Of a stretch of DNA of 64,000 bases, positions 52,974 through 61,149 are shown in pieces. The DNA comes from Hyphococcus sp. Its GTDB lineage: Bacteria; Pseudomonadota; Alphaproteobacteria; Caulobacterales; Parvularculaceae. The position numbers and the translations under genes are program-made. Under the pieces are notes generated by a model, which was given only the letters and a program-made list of their open reading frames with translations, was not told where the DNA came from and ran no database searches. Within the stretch, counting starts at the first letter, position 1. Each line of letters opens with the position of its first letter. The DNA lies in the NCBI GenBank assembly GCA_028281665.1, contig JANQJK010000016.1, positions 62,001 through 126,000 on the forward strand, given 5' to 3'.

Positions 52974-54404
52974 ATGCCAGTCGTCATGACCGAAGAGGAG
53001 CAGAATCAACTCACTGCCGCACGCCGGCGCCGAAGAACCCGCAAACGGGGTTTGCGCCGGCTGCGCATGCTGGTGGAAAGCAGCGTCGATCGCGTATTGG
53101 GGCGGTGGGTGGACCCGCTCTCTGCATCGGCCCGGCGCCGGCGAATGGCTGCGCTCAGCCTTGCCCTCGCCATCAATCTTGTGGTCTTCACGCTGATGTC
53201 GCTGTTCGCCCGCGTGCGCATCTGGGTTCCGAACGCGCCCAGCGATACGATCCAGGTCACGCTTGTGGAATGGGAGCGTCCGGAATTTCCCGAGTTGCGC
53301 GATCCGCTCATCGAGGAAGAGCCGGAACCTGAGCCGGAACCTGAGCCAGAACCAGAACCCGAGCCGGAACCGGAGCCAGAGATTATCGAGGAGCCCGAGC
53401 CGGAACCCGAACCCGAACCTGAGCCGGAACCCGAGCCGGAACCGCCTGTCGAACCCGAACCGGAGCCCGAACCCGAGCCGGAACTGGAGCCTGAGCCGGA
53501 ACCCGAAGAGTTGCCGGACCTGACCGGCCTCGATCTCAGTCCCGATCCTGCGCCGGCGCCCGAGGCCCTTGAGCCGGAGCCGCTCATTCCCGATCCCGCG
53601 CCGGCGGCGGAAGACGATCTCTCCTTGCCGGAGCCGGAGGACGAGCCGCTGGAACAGACGCCTGTCGAGGAAGACCCCGAGCCGCTGATTTCCGTGGACC
53701 CGGAACAGGATCTCGATCCGGGCCTTGAAGACATCGTCGCCCCGGAGGATGCGGAAGGCGAAGACGCGGCCGGCGACGAGAACGCCGAGGAGCAACAGGA
53801 TCTGCTTCCCGAGACTGTCGAGCCGCCGGAGGAAGAACTGATCGCCGAAGAAGAAGAGATTACTGGCGACGACATGTTCGATCAGGAGCCGGTCTTTTCG
53901 AGCCGCCGTTTCACATTGCCCCAGGTTGAATTGCCGACCGGCGACATTGCGATCGACCCAGGCTCGTCAGGTGTTGTCGCAATCTTCTGTCCCGAAGAGT
54001 TCGAAGACGCAGACAAGGCCGCAGAATGCGCGGGGCGCACGCAAATCCTGTCCGGATGGCGACCCGGTCAGGGTACGGAGGACTTTTCACGGGCCGAGCA
54101 ATTGCTCCGGCGCGCGCGAACGGCTGGCCAGACCGGTCCCGATCTCGATAAAATTGTTGGTCCTCGATCAGCGCGCCGGATTGACGATCGCGAGCGCATC
54201 AATGCGCTGAAAGATTTCCGCCGCGGCGTAGGCGAGGGCAATGATATCGCGGGAGGGTTCAGCGACAACCTCGCCGGCGACTCGCCCAACGTAGGCGCGC
54301 CTGCCCTTGAACCCACATGGACGTTCCGCGAAGACGGCGAACTCACGCAAAAGGAAATCGAGGAGCTTGAGGAGGCGCTCCGCGAAGCCGAAGAGAACAA
54401 ATGA
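52974..54404 (+). CDS. TonB-like single-span protein with long Glu-Pro repeat
   Basis: A 476-residue protein with a basic cytoplasmic N-terminus (about 1-55), one membrane segment (about 58-78, [20 protein letters not shown]) and a long periplasmic part. A Pro/Glu repeat (about 113-182, runs of EPEPEP) is typical of TonB-type spacers. The C-terminus has two cysteines ([17 protein letters not shown]) and a helical, charged tail. No standard TonB C-terminal domain is evident, so it may be an unusual energy transducer or an envelope-spanning protein. The start could also be the ATG at 52986. It is divergent from purD. Its last 132 bp are repeated at 55137-55268. Confidence 0.65.
   Translation: MPVVMTEEEQNQLTAARRRRRTRKRGLRRLRMLVESSVDRVLGRWVDPLSASARRRRMAALSLALAINLVVFTLMSLFARVRIWVPNAPSDTIQVTLVEWERPEFPELRDPLIEEEPEPEPEPEPEPEPEPEPEPEIIEEPEPEPEPEPEPEPEPEPPVEPEPEPEPEPELEPEPEPEELPDLTGLDLSPDPAPAPEALEPEPLIPDPAPAAEDDLSLPEPEDEPLEQTPVEEDPEPLISVDPEQDLDPGLEDIVAPEDAEGEDAAGDENAEEQQDLLPETVEPPEEELIAEEEEITGDDMFDQEPVFSSRRFTLPQVELPTGDIAIDPGSSGVVAIFCPEEFEDADKAAECAGRTQILSGWRPGQGTEDFSRAEQLLRRARTAGQTGPDLDKIVGPRSARRIDDRERINALKDFRRGVGEGNDIAGGFSDNLAGDSPNVGAPALEPTWTFREDGELTQKEIEELEEALREAEENK
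53310..53510 (+). repeat. Hexameric GAGCCG/GAACCC-type repeat encoding Glu-Pro
   Basis: About 200 bp of imperfect 6-bp repeats with GAR-CCN codon pairs inside the TonB-like gene. Codon variants alternate (gag/gaa, ccg/cca/cct/ccc), so slippage is limited but possible; in-frame length change would only alter spacer length. The opposite strand reads as Ser-Gly repeats, a consequence of the repeat rather than a gene. Confidence 0.85.
54273..54404 (+). repeat. Direct repeat copy A: 3' end of the TonB-like gene
   Basis: The last 44 codons (including stop) of the TonB-like gene. It pairs with copy B at 55137-55268 in the same orientation at about 94% identity by manual count. Copy A is the functional gene end and is followed at once by a hairpin at 54402-54427. 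Confidence 0.9.
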
Positions 54405-54427
54405 CGGCGCGCCGCGGAGCGCCGTCA
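54402..54427. terminator. Hairpin at the end of the TonB-like gene
   Basis: TGACGGCGC pairs with GCGCCGTCA (9 bp) over an 8-base loop. The stem begins with the gene's own TGA stop codon. It lies between the convergent TonB-like and orphan genes, and the second repeat copy lacks it. Confidence 0.5.
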
Positions 54428-54432
54428 GTTGA

Positions 54433-55014
54433 CTAAAAACGGCGCCAGACCGGTTCGGCGCGATCATCAAGCAGTATGGGTTCGCAGACGCTCCTGACGC
54501 CGGACAGTTGCGCAGCGGCATTCTCTAACTTGGCAACGGTTTCGTCGAAATTTTCCGGATTTGGGTAATCGTAACCGCGATATGGCCCCAGAGAACTTAC
54601 GGCGTCTTCGATTGCTTCATATCCTATCGAAGTATTCTCTGCTTCAGAAAAAAATAAACTTCCAATATCGACAAAGTTCTGAAGGCGGCTGACGGCTAAA
54701 TTTGCATTGCCTAAGAACCTTCGCTCGGCTGTGCTGCGAAACCTGGCCTCGTCTACGCCGCTGTCATCGTCAGAAAGTTCCTGATATCTAAGCATATCAT
54801 CGATCATGGCTTGGGTATGTCGCTGCAACGTTTGTTCGGAGTCTTTGGTGACTCTGCCCAGTTCAGAGAGCGACGTAATCAAATTCCGGCAATTGTTGAT
54901 CCTTGAATAATCTCTTTGCGAAACCTCACGTCCGCCGTCTCGCCAGATTAAGTAAGCCTGCGCCGACGCTGCAATCGCTGCAATTGACGCAAGTATCACT
55001 GCAAACATTTTCAT
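54433..55014 (-). CDS. Orphan membrane-anchored protein in the inserted segment
   Basis: Not recognised. The 193-residue protein starts at ATG 55014 (an upstream in-frame start at 55062 is less likely). It has an N-terminal membrane anchor or signal (about 3-22, MFAVILASIAAIAASAQAYL) followed by a helical, charged body with short coiled stretches (about 45-130) and two cysteines (NCRNL and VCEPIL). Its DNA is visibly more AT-rich than its neighbours, with codons such as ata, tta and aaa, which suggests recent transfer. It lies between the two copies of the TonB-like gene end (54273 and 55137), facing the TonB-like gene. Confidence 0.6.
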   Translation of the reverse strand: MKMFAVILASIAAIAASAQAYLIWRDGGREVSQRDYSRINNCRNLITSLSELGRVTKDSEQTLQRHTQAMIDDMLRYQELSDDDSGVDEARFRSTAERRFLGNANLAVSRLQNFVDIGSLFFSEAENTSIGYEAIEDAVSSLGPYRGYDYPNPENFDETVAKLENAAAQLSGVRSVCEPILLDDRAEPVWRRF

Positions 55015-55136
55015 TATGACGCCCCACCGATGACTCCCGATAAAACAATAATTGCCGGCCAAATGATTGGCAAGTATTTGTCATCTGAAATGAATTGAAA
55101 GTGGTTTAGCAGGTGAATACGGGGCTGCTTGATTGC

Positions 55137-55268
55137 GCCGACGATTCGCCCAATGTGGGCGCGCCTGCCCTTGAACCCACATGGACGTTCCGCGAGGACG
55201 GTGAACTCACGCAAAAGGAAATCGAGTAGCTTGAGGAGGCGCTCCGCGAAGCCGAAGAGAACAAATAA
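55137..55268 (+). pseudogene. Direct repeat copy B: displaced 3' end of the TonB-like gene
   Basis: Forty-four codons matching the end of the TonB-like gene. Differences against copy A are: one Gly-to-Asp change at the left edge, five synonymous third-base changes (gac/gat, aac/aat, gta/gtg, gaa/gag, ggc/ggt), one nonsense change (gag to tag at 55227-55229) and a different stop (taa). It has no start or upstream coding sequence. The pattern indicates that the two copies diverged while coding, followed by loss of function of copy B. Confidence 0.85.
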
Positions 55269-55313
55269 ATGTGTCCCGGGCTCGCCCCGCGCGAACCCGG
55301 AAAGAAAGAAACG

Positions 55314-57107
55314 TTAGAGCTGGCTCAGCGACGGCGTTACCTTTTTGTGACCAAGCCAGGCGTCCTTGAAGAGTTTGCCGGCGTATTTGGCGCCGTTTTT
55401 GTCGCCTTGCCGCTTATAGGCTTCTGAGAGGCCGTAAAGCACGAACGCATTGTTTGGCGACTCTGTCAGCGCTTCCAGGAACAATTGTTCGCCGCGTTCC
55501 GTATCGCCTTTCTCGACAAGCATCGCCGCGAGGGTCTGCTTCGCGGGATAGTACCAATAAGGCGGTTCCGTATAGGCGATCTGGTCCTGAATGCCGACGG
55601 CGCCCTCCATGGCCTCAATCGCCGTGTCGAACTTGTCTTCCGCCGCTGCGGCGCGCGCGGTGACGGTAAGGTGCGCGATGTTCAGGATATCCAGCGCCGG
55701 CACGCCATTATCCGTAAGGCTCGAAAGGTCTTCATTCGTGACGATCGAAGCGATGGCTTCCGCTTCCCCATAGGCGCCGGCGGCGTCGCCTTTTTTGGCC
55801 AGCGCCTCGCCGCGTGCGTAATGCCAGGCGCCGATGAGATACGGGAACGCTGTATCGGGTTTTTCCAGCGCGAGGATATCGTCAGGGTCGCCGAACTGCG
55901 CCATCGCGTAATAGGGCGCTGCTTTGATCGGTTGAACGAAGGGCGCGGCGCTCGCCATTTCGATGGGGAGTTTCTCGTCAAGGCGCGCCGCCATAGCGAG
56001 TGCTGTTTCGCCATCGCCCGCCATCTGCGCGGACGTCATCGCGAAATGAATGTTGTGGGTATAGTAGCCGAACTCATAAAGAATGCTCGCGTCGTTGCTC
56101 TCAAGATAGGCCGTGTCGACGGCGACGGCCCTGATGTTGTGATCAAGCGACTGCTTGAACCGACCGATGCGGTAATAAGTGTGCGACGGCATATGAATAA
56201 GATGGCCGAGGCCCGGCGTCAGGTCTGCAAGACGATCCGCATGGTCCGCGGCGCGATAAGGGTCCTGCGACGCTTCGGTGATATGAATATAGAGATGGAT
56301 TGACGCCGTATGCAGCGGGTTGCGGGCGATCACCCCTTCGAGCAGCGAGACGGTGCGCGCGGTCCGTCCTTTCGGCGTCCGTCCGCCGTCTTCCCAGTAA
56401 TCCCAGGGCTGCGTGTCCATATTGGCTTCCGCGGCAAGCGCTGCGATGAAATCGTCTTCCGGATATTGCAGGGCCACCGCGTCCATGGCGTCGGCGAACG
56501 CGTTGTCGAGTTTTGAACGGTCCTCCACGGGGCCTTCTTCATAGCGATAGTTGAGCGCGTCGATCAGCGCCTGTTCTTTTTCGCTGGCGCCGCTTTTGGC
56601 GGCGTTGGCTTTTTGCAGCGCGGCCCAGGCTGGCGCGACCGCGTCAGGGAAAAACGGCGCATTGATGTTCGGCCCGTGGGCGAAGGCTTCGCCCCAGTAA
56701 CACATGGCGCAGTCGGGATCGGCGGCTTGTGCTTTCTGAAACGATTTTATCGCTTCGCCGTGATTGAAGTTATAGGTGTGCGCAAGCCCCTGGTTGAACC
56801 ATGACTGCGCTTCGGCGTTGGCGGTGGTGACCGAATAGCTGATCTCGCCGAGGGTCGAGTTCAATTCATTTGACGGTTTGATCGTCGGCGCGGTCGCCTC
56901 GGCGTAAGCGGATGCGGCGCGCACGAAAAACTGCCGGCGCTTGGCGAGTTCATCCTCGCCATTGCCGCAAAGAAATCGGGCGACTGCCAGTGGATGAACG
57001 AAGGGCGCGGCGTTCGTCTCATTCGAATCGACGGAAGAAATGCTGAAGCTTGCGCCGGTGAGGATCATTGCGCCTGCGGCGACGCCGGCCAGTAACTTGA
57101 GTTTCAT
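55314..57107 (-). CDS. Exported TPR-repeat protein
   Basis: A 597-residue protein with a signal peptide (about 1-25) and a helical-repeat body. One TPR-like pair is clear at AQSWFNQGLAHTYNFNHGEA followed by IKSFQKAQAADPDCAMCYWG, and more occur near the C-terminus (LFLEALTESPNNAFVLYGLS). The middle has conserved-looking HTASIHLYIHITEASQDPYR and HLIHMPSHTYYRIGRFKQSL with many histidines, seen in a common but uncharacterised family of secreted TPR proteins. The ribosome-binding site GAGGAAGG precedes the ATG. Function is unknown. Confidence 0.72.
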   Translation of the reverse strand: MKLKLLAGVAAGAMILTGASFSISSVDSNETNAAPFVHPLAVARFLCGNGEDELAKRRQFFVRAASAYAEATAPTIKPSNELNSTLGEISYSVTTANAEAQSWFNQGLAHTYNFNHGEAIKSFQKAQAADPDCAMCYWGEAFAHGPNINAPFFPDAVAPAWAALQKANAAKSGASEKEQALIDALNYRYEEGPVEDRSKLDNAFADAMDAVALQYPEDDFIAALAAEANMDTQPWDYWEDGGRTPKGRTARTVSLLEGVIARNPLHTASIHLYIHITEASQDPYRAADHADRLADLTPGLGHLIHMPSHTYYRIGRFKQSLDHNIRAVAVDTAYLESNDASILYEFGYYTHNIHFAMTSAQMAGDGETALAMAARLDEKLPIEMASAAPFVQPIKAAPYYAMAQFGDPDDILALEKPDTAFPYLIGAWHYARGEALAKKGDAAGAYGEAEAIASIVTNEDLSSLTDNGVPALDILNIAHLTVTARAAAAEDKFDTAIEAMEGAVGIQDQIAYTEPPYWYYPAKQTLAAMLVEKGDTERGEQLFLEALTESPNNAFVLYGLSEAYKRQGDKNGAKYAGKLFKDAWLGHKKVTPSLSQL

Positions 57108-57294
57108 CGTTTCGGTCCTTCCTCATTATTGGTGTCGCCGCCGGTGCGCGGACGGCGTTTTTCTTCGGGCGCGGATTACGCGACGGGCGCAGGGCGACAG
57201 AACTGACAAAAGTTAGCGCCGGACCGCCCAATTCCTTCTCCAGGTCCGCGCTCGGCGTCTCCCCACGCCACAGAAAGTGTGTTTTAAACCCCCG

Positions 57295-58719
57295 ATGGAC
57301 CGCGATCAAATCGGTAATGTTCACGAATACACCGTTTCCGAGCTTTCGGGCGCGGTCAAACGGGCGATTGAGGACAATTTCGGCCTCGTGCGTGTCAAGG
57401 GCGAGCTGGGCCGCGTCACGCGCGCCGCATCGGGCCATGTTTATCTCGACCTCAAGGATGAAAAAGCCGTCCTTTCCGGCGTCATGTGGAAGGGCATGGC
57501 CGGACGCCTGACCATCCGTCCGGAACAGGGCATGGAGGTTGTCGCCACGGGCCGCATGACGACGTTCCCCGGCCAGTCTCGCTATCAGATCATCATCGAT
57601 TCGCTGGAGCCCGCCGGCGTCGGCGCCCTGATGGCGCTGTTTGAGGAGCGTAAGAAGAAGCTCGCGGGCGAGGGACTTTTTGCGCCGGAGCGGAAAAAGC
57701 CAATCCCGTTTCTGCCCGATGTTGTCGGCGTTGTAACCTCGCCGTCTGGCGCCGTCATTCGCGATATCCTGCATCGCCTGCGCGAACGTTTTCCCCGTCA
57801 TGTCCTTGTCTGGCCGACGCTGGTGCAGGGAAGGGGCGCGGAGGAAAAGATCGCCGCGGCCATTGACGGCTTCAACGCCCTGGCGCCCGGCGGCGATGTT
57901 CCGCGTCCGGATGTTATGATCGTCGCCCGCGGCGGCGGGTCGCTGGAAGATTTATGGTGCTTCAACGAGGAGGCCGTCGCCCGCGCCGTTGCGGCGAGCG
58001 ACATTCCCGTTATCTCCGCCGTCGGTCACGAAACGGATACGACGCTGATCGACTATGTGGCGGACAAGCGCGCGCCGACGCCGACGGCGGCTGCGGAGTT
58101 CGCGGTGCCCGTCCGGTCGGAACTTTTGAGCGAAGTCCTGAACAAGGAACGGCGCATGGTTGGCGCCGCGGCGCAGATGATGGATGCGCGCCGAAGCGCC
58201 CTGCGCTCGGCCGAGCGCGGATTGGGGCGCCCTGAAGACGTGCTGGGCGCTGCGCAGCAATTGCTCGACCGGCGCAGCGACCAACTGGCCGCGGCGTTAA
58301 GGGCGCGGTCGGCGAAGGCGGCGAACGATCTTGCGCGCATTGCCGGGCCGCTTTCGCTGAATGCGTTGCGCAACATGGCGACAACCATGCGCCGGGAAAC
58401 GGAGACGCTGGCGAAACGGCTTCAGCCGGCGGCGCGGCGCCTCGTCGATCAGCGTAAGGATCGGCTCGCGGCGACCGCGCGATTGCTCGAAAGTTATGCC
58501 TATAAGAATGTGCTGGCCCGCGGCTTCGCGCTGGTGCGCGATGCTGACGGCAAGCTGGTGCGCCGCGCAGAGGCGGCCCCCGCGAGCGGGCCCGGCGAAA
58601 TCGAGTTCGCGGACGGCGCGCGGGCGGTGACGTTTTCAGGCGAGCCGGCGCCGGCGCCGCGCAAAACTTCGAAAAAGAAAGCGCCCGCCAGGGCAAGCCA
58701 GCCAAGGCTCTTTGACTGA
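57295..58719 (+). CDS. xseA: Exodeoxyribonuclease VII large subunit
   Basis: XseA is the catalytic subunit of exonuclease VII, which degrades single-stranded DNA from both ends with XseB. The 474-residue protein starts at ATG 57295 (an in-frame GTG 18 bases earlier is less likely). It has the N-terminal OB-fold (YTVSELSGAVKRAIEDNFGL, VRVKGELGRV), the catalytic region (PDVVGVVTSPSGAVIRDILH, MIVARGGGSLEDLWCFNEEA, SAVGHETDTTLIDYVADKRA) and a long coiled coil (about 275-420). xseB is not adjacent. The neighbourhood with purD is common in alphaproteobacteria. Confidence 0.96.
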   Translation: MDRDQIGNVHEYTVSELSGAVKRAIEDNFGLVRVKGELGRVTRAASGHVYLDLKDEKAVLSGVMWKGMAGRLTIRPEQGMEVVATGRMTTFPGQSRYQIIIDSLEPAGVGALMALFEERKKKLAGEGLFAPERKKPIPFLPDVVGVVTSPSGAVIRDILHRLRERFPRHVLVWPTLVQGRGAEEKIAAAIDGFNALAPGGDVPRPDVMIVARGGGSLEDLWCFNEEAVARAVAASDIPVISAVGHETDTTLIDYVADKRAPTPTAAAEFAVPVRSELLSEVLNKERRMVGAAAQMMDARRSALRSAERGLGRPEDVLGAAQQLLDRRSDQLAAALRARSAKAANDLARIAGPLSLNALRNMATTMRRETETLAKRLQPAARRLVDQRKDRLAATARLLESYAYKNVLARGFALVRDADGKLVRRAEAAPASGPGEIEFADGARAVTFSGEPAPAPRKTSKKKAPARASQPRLFD

Positions 58720-58907
58720 GGGCGTGTTGCTTCCGGATTCGACCCGTCTGGTCGCCGCAAAACGTCCAAAATGCGCCAAATCCCGCCAATAAAGCTGCGC
58801 GCAAGGGGCCTCTTGCCCCGACCGGTCGTCATTGCTATCTCCCCGTTGTCCGACAATCCGATAATGCGAGATAAGTGCGCCGCGCAGAACGGCGCCGGGA
58901 GACTGCG

Positions 58908-60080
58908 ATGCTTTCAAACAGCCAGGCCTTCATGAAATTCGACCTCGATCCCATGATTGAGGAAATGCGCGAAATGGTGGTGCGCTGGGCCGCCGACAGG
59001 CTGGCGCCGAGGGCGGCGGAAATCGACGAGACGAACGAGTTCCCGCGCGATCTATGGCCGGAGCTTGGCGAGCTTGGGCTTCTCGGGATCACCGTATCCG
59101 AAGAGGACGGCGGCGCGGGGCTTGGCTATGTGGCCCATTGCGTCGTCATGGAAGAGATCAGCCGCGCCTCCGGCGCGGTCGGTCTCTCATATGGCGCCCA
59201 CTCCAATTTGTGCGTGAACCAACTGAAGCTGAACGCCAACAAGGCCCAGAAAGAAAAATACCTGCCGAAGCTCATCAGCGGCGAGCATCTGGGCGCGCTC
59301 GCAATGTCAGAACCGGGCGCCGGCTCCGATGTCGTCGGCATGCGTACGCGCGCGGAGAAGAAGGGCGACCGCTACATTTTGAACGGCAACAAGATGTGGA
59401 TCACAAACGGGCCGGGCGCCGATACGCTCGTTGTTTACGCCAAGACCGAGCCGGATGCGGGATCGCGCGGCATCACGGCGTTCATCATCGAAAAAGGCTT
59501 TAAGGGTTTTTCAACGGCGCAGAAACTCGACAAGCTCGGCATGCGCGGCTCCGACACGTGCGAGCTGGTTTTCGAGGACTGCGAAGTGCCGGAGGAAAAC
59601 GTGCTCGGCGAGGTCAATGGGGGCGTGCGCGTCCTGATGTCGGGGCTCGACTACGAACGCACGGTCCTTTCGGCGGGATCGACGGGAATCATGCAAGCCT
59701 GTCTTGATGTTGTCCTCCCCTACATTCATGACCGCAAACAGTTCGACAAGCCGATCGGGTCGTTCCAGCTTGTGCAGGGCAAGCTCGCGGACATGTATGT
59801 GACCATGAATGCGGCGAAGTCATATGTTTATCAGGTGGCGAAGGCCTGCGACCGCGGTGAGACCACCCGTCAGGACGCGGCGGGCTGTATTCTTTTTGCA
59901 GCAGAGAACGCCACCAAGATCGCCCTCGACGCGATCCAGCTGCTCGGCGGCAACGGCTACATCAACGAATATCCGACCGGCCGGCTCCTGCGCGACGCGA
60001 AGCTCTACGAAATCGGCGCCGGCACCTCGGAAATCCGCCGTATGCTGATCGGCCGCGAACTCTTCTCGAAGACGGCGTAG
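58908..60080 (+). CDS. Isovaleryl-CoA dehydrogenase-type acyl-CoA dehydrogenase
   Basis: A 390-residue FAD enzyme of leucine breakdown type. GGGAGA precedes the ATG at 58908. Family blocks are [59 protein letters not shown] and the C-terminal [20 protein letters not shown] with [18 protein letters not shown]. The glutamate of [11 protein letters not shown] corresponds to the catalytic base of isovaleryl-CoA dehydrogenases, which lies in this loop rather than at the later position of other acyl-CoA dehydrogenases. No methylcrotonyl-CoA carboxylase genes follow, so a leucine operon is not assured. Confidence 0.9.
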   Translation: MLSNSQAFMKFDLDPMIEEMREMVVRWAADRLAPRAAEIDETNEFPRDLWPELGELGLLGITVSEEDGGAGLGYVAHCVVMEEISRASGAVGLSYGAHSNLCVNQLKLNANKAQKEKYLPKLISGEHLGALAMSEPGAGSDVVGMRTRAEKKGDRYILNGNKMWITNGPGADTLVVYAKTEPDAGSRGITAFIIEKGFKGFSTAQKLDKLGMRGSDTCELVFEDCEVPEENVLGEVNGGVRVLMSGLDYERTVLSAGSTGIMQACLDVVLPYIHDRKQFDKPIGSFQLVQGKLADMYVTMNAAKSYVYQVAKACDRGETTRQDAAGCILFAAENATKIALDAIQLLGGNGYINEYPTGRLLRDAKLYEIGAGTSEIRRMLIGRELFSKTA

Positions 60081-60105
60081 TTATCAATCCTAGGTGGTGG
60101 CGGTA

Positions 60106-60294
60106 ATGAGTTATCGTTTTAGCAAAGTTTTGGGATGGTTCTTACTTGCGTTGTTTGCTGGATACGTCGCCTTCCTTTTTGCGTACCACGCTCTGAATCC
60201 TGAGAACACTTGCGATAATCTCGAGGATTGGAATCCTGAAACTAGGAAGTGTGTAACAGGCTTCGGAGCCAATAATTCGTATACGGAAAACTAA
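60106..60294 (+). CDS. Small membrane protein of unknown function
   Basis: A 62-residue protein with one membrane segment (about 8-27, VLGWFLLALFAGYVAFLFAY) and a short polar tail containing two cysteines in TCDNLEDWNPETRKCVTG, probably outside the membrane. It starts at ATG 60106 with AGGTGG upstream. The DNA is AT-richer than its neighbours, including rare-looking codons, which suggests acquisition. It ends 5 bp before the GntR gene. I do not recognise a family. Confidence 0.5.
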   Translation: MSYRFSKVLGWFLLALFAGYVAFLFAYHALNPENTCDNLEDWNPETRKCVTGFGANNSYTEN

Positions 60295-60299
60295 AGTCT

Positions 60300-61028
60300 A
60301 TGGATGGAGAATTTCAGCCGCTGAGCCGCGAGCCGGCTTACCTCAAAGTCTGCCGCGCCATTGAGGACAAGATCGTCGCCGGCGATCTCGCCGACGGCGC
60401 CAGCCTGCCGACGGAAGCGGAACTCTGCGAGCAGTTTGCGGTAACGCGTTCGACCGTGCGCGAGGGCCTTCGTCTCCTGGAGCAGACAGGGCTCATCATG
60501 CGCGGGCCCGGCAAGCGCATGTATGTGTCGCGTCCCAAGACAGAAGATGTGGCGGCCGCAGCGAGCCGAAGCCTGTCGCTCGGCGGCGCAACCTTTCGCG
60601 AGGTCTGGGAAGGGCTGGCAACGCTTTATCCGCCGGCGGCGCGGCTGGCCGCCGAGCGGTTCGATCCGAAAACCATCGATGCGTTGCGCGCCATTAACAC
60701 CGATCTGACGCAGCGGAAAAACTCAGAGACGCAAGCCGTGGTCGCGGGCGCGGTGGGCTTCTTCCACGAAATCGCCGGCGGGCTCGGCAACCGTGTCATG
60801 CACGCGATGCTCGATTCTCTCAACATGATGATCGAAGCGAGCCTCAGCCGTGTGATCGAAAAAGCGCCGAATGCTCGCGCGCGCATCATAGAGGCGCAGG
60901 CCCATATTATTGACGCCCTCGCCGCCGGCGACGGGGTGCGCGCCGAGCAATGGATGAAGCGTCACACCGATGACATTGCGCGGGGTTGCGCCGTCGCCGG
61001 CCTCGATCTCGACGCGCCGGTGATATGA
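60300..61028 (+). CDS. GntR/FadR-family transcriptional regulator
   Basis: A 242-residue regulator with an N-terminal winged helix (about 10-80; LPTEAELCEQFAVTRSTVRE with GLRLLEQTGLIMRGPGKRMY) and a C-terminal FCD effector domain (about 95-230) rich in helices, with FHEIAGGLGNRVMHAMLDSL near its ligand/metal site. It lies between the acyl-CoA dehydrogenase and the aldehyde dehydrogenase, so one or both may be its targets. The effector is unknown. Confidence 0.9.
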   Translation: MDGEFQPLSREPAYLKVCRAIEDKIVAGDLADGASLPTEAELCEQFAVTRSTVREGLRLLEQTGLIMRGPGKRMYVSRPKTEDVAAAASRSLSLGGATFREVWEGLATLYPPAARLAAERFDPKTIDALRAINTDLTQRKNSETQAVVAGAVGFFHEIAGGLGNRVMHAMLDSLNMMIEASLSRVIEKAPNARARIIEAQAHIIDALAAGDGVRAEQWMKRHTDDIARGCAVAGLDLDAPVI

Positions 61029-61051
61029 TCTGCGTGCATGTATAAGTCAGT

Positions 61052-61127
61052 GTCATTGCCGGGCTTGCCCCGGTAATCCATTGAAGGCCAAGAAACCCCG
61101 GATTGCCGGAATAAATCCGGCAATGAC
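61052..61127. repeat. Alphaproteobacterial-type intergenic inverted repeat
   Basis: Two arms of about 28 bases face each other. The left arm contains GTCATTGCCGGG-CTTG-CCCCGG and the right arm ends in ATCCGGCAATGAC. The left arm can also fold on itself (CCGGG with CCCGG). Such GTCATTGCCGGG/CCCGGCAATGAC pairs are, as I recall, dispersed in intergenic regions of many alphaproteobacteria; I cannot count copies here. It lies in the 121-bp gap before the aldehyde dehydrogenase start. Confidence 0.65.
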
Positions 61128-61149
61128 AATCGGTAGAATTGTTAGAGAC

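Noticed and set aside
53310-53510. CRISPR-like periodicity
   Set aside because: The period is 6 bp with no spacers; it is a coding Glu-Pro repeat.
53006-53875. Minus-strand frame encoding long Ser-Gly repeats
   Set aside because: It is the reverse reading of the Glu-Pro repeat in the TonB-like gene, with no ribosome-binding site.
55014-55214. 66-codon minus-strand frame overlapping repeat copy B
   Set aside because: It is the reverse reading of the duplicated gene end fused to upstream sequence of the orphan gene.
54273-55268. Insertion sequence or transposon at the duplicated gene end
   Set aside because: No transposase, no terminal inverted repeats, and a 132-bp repeat is far longer than a transposition target duplication.
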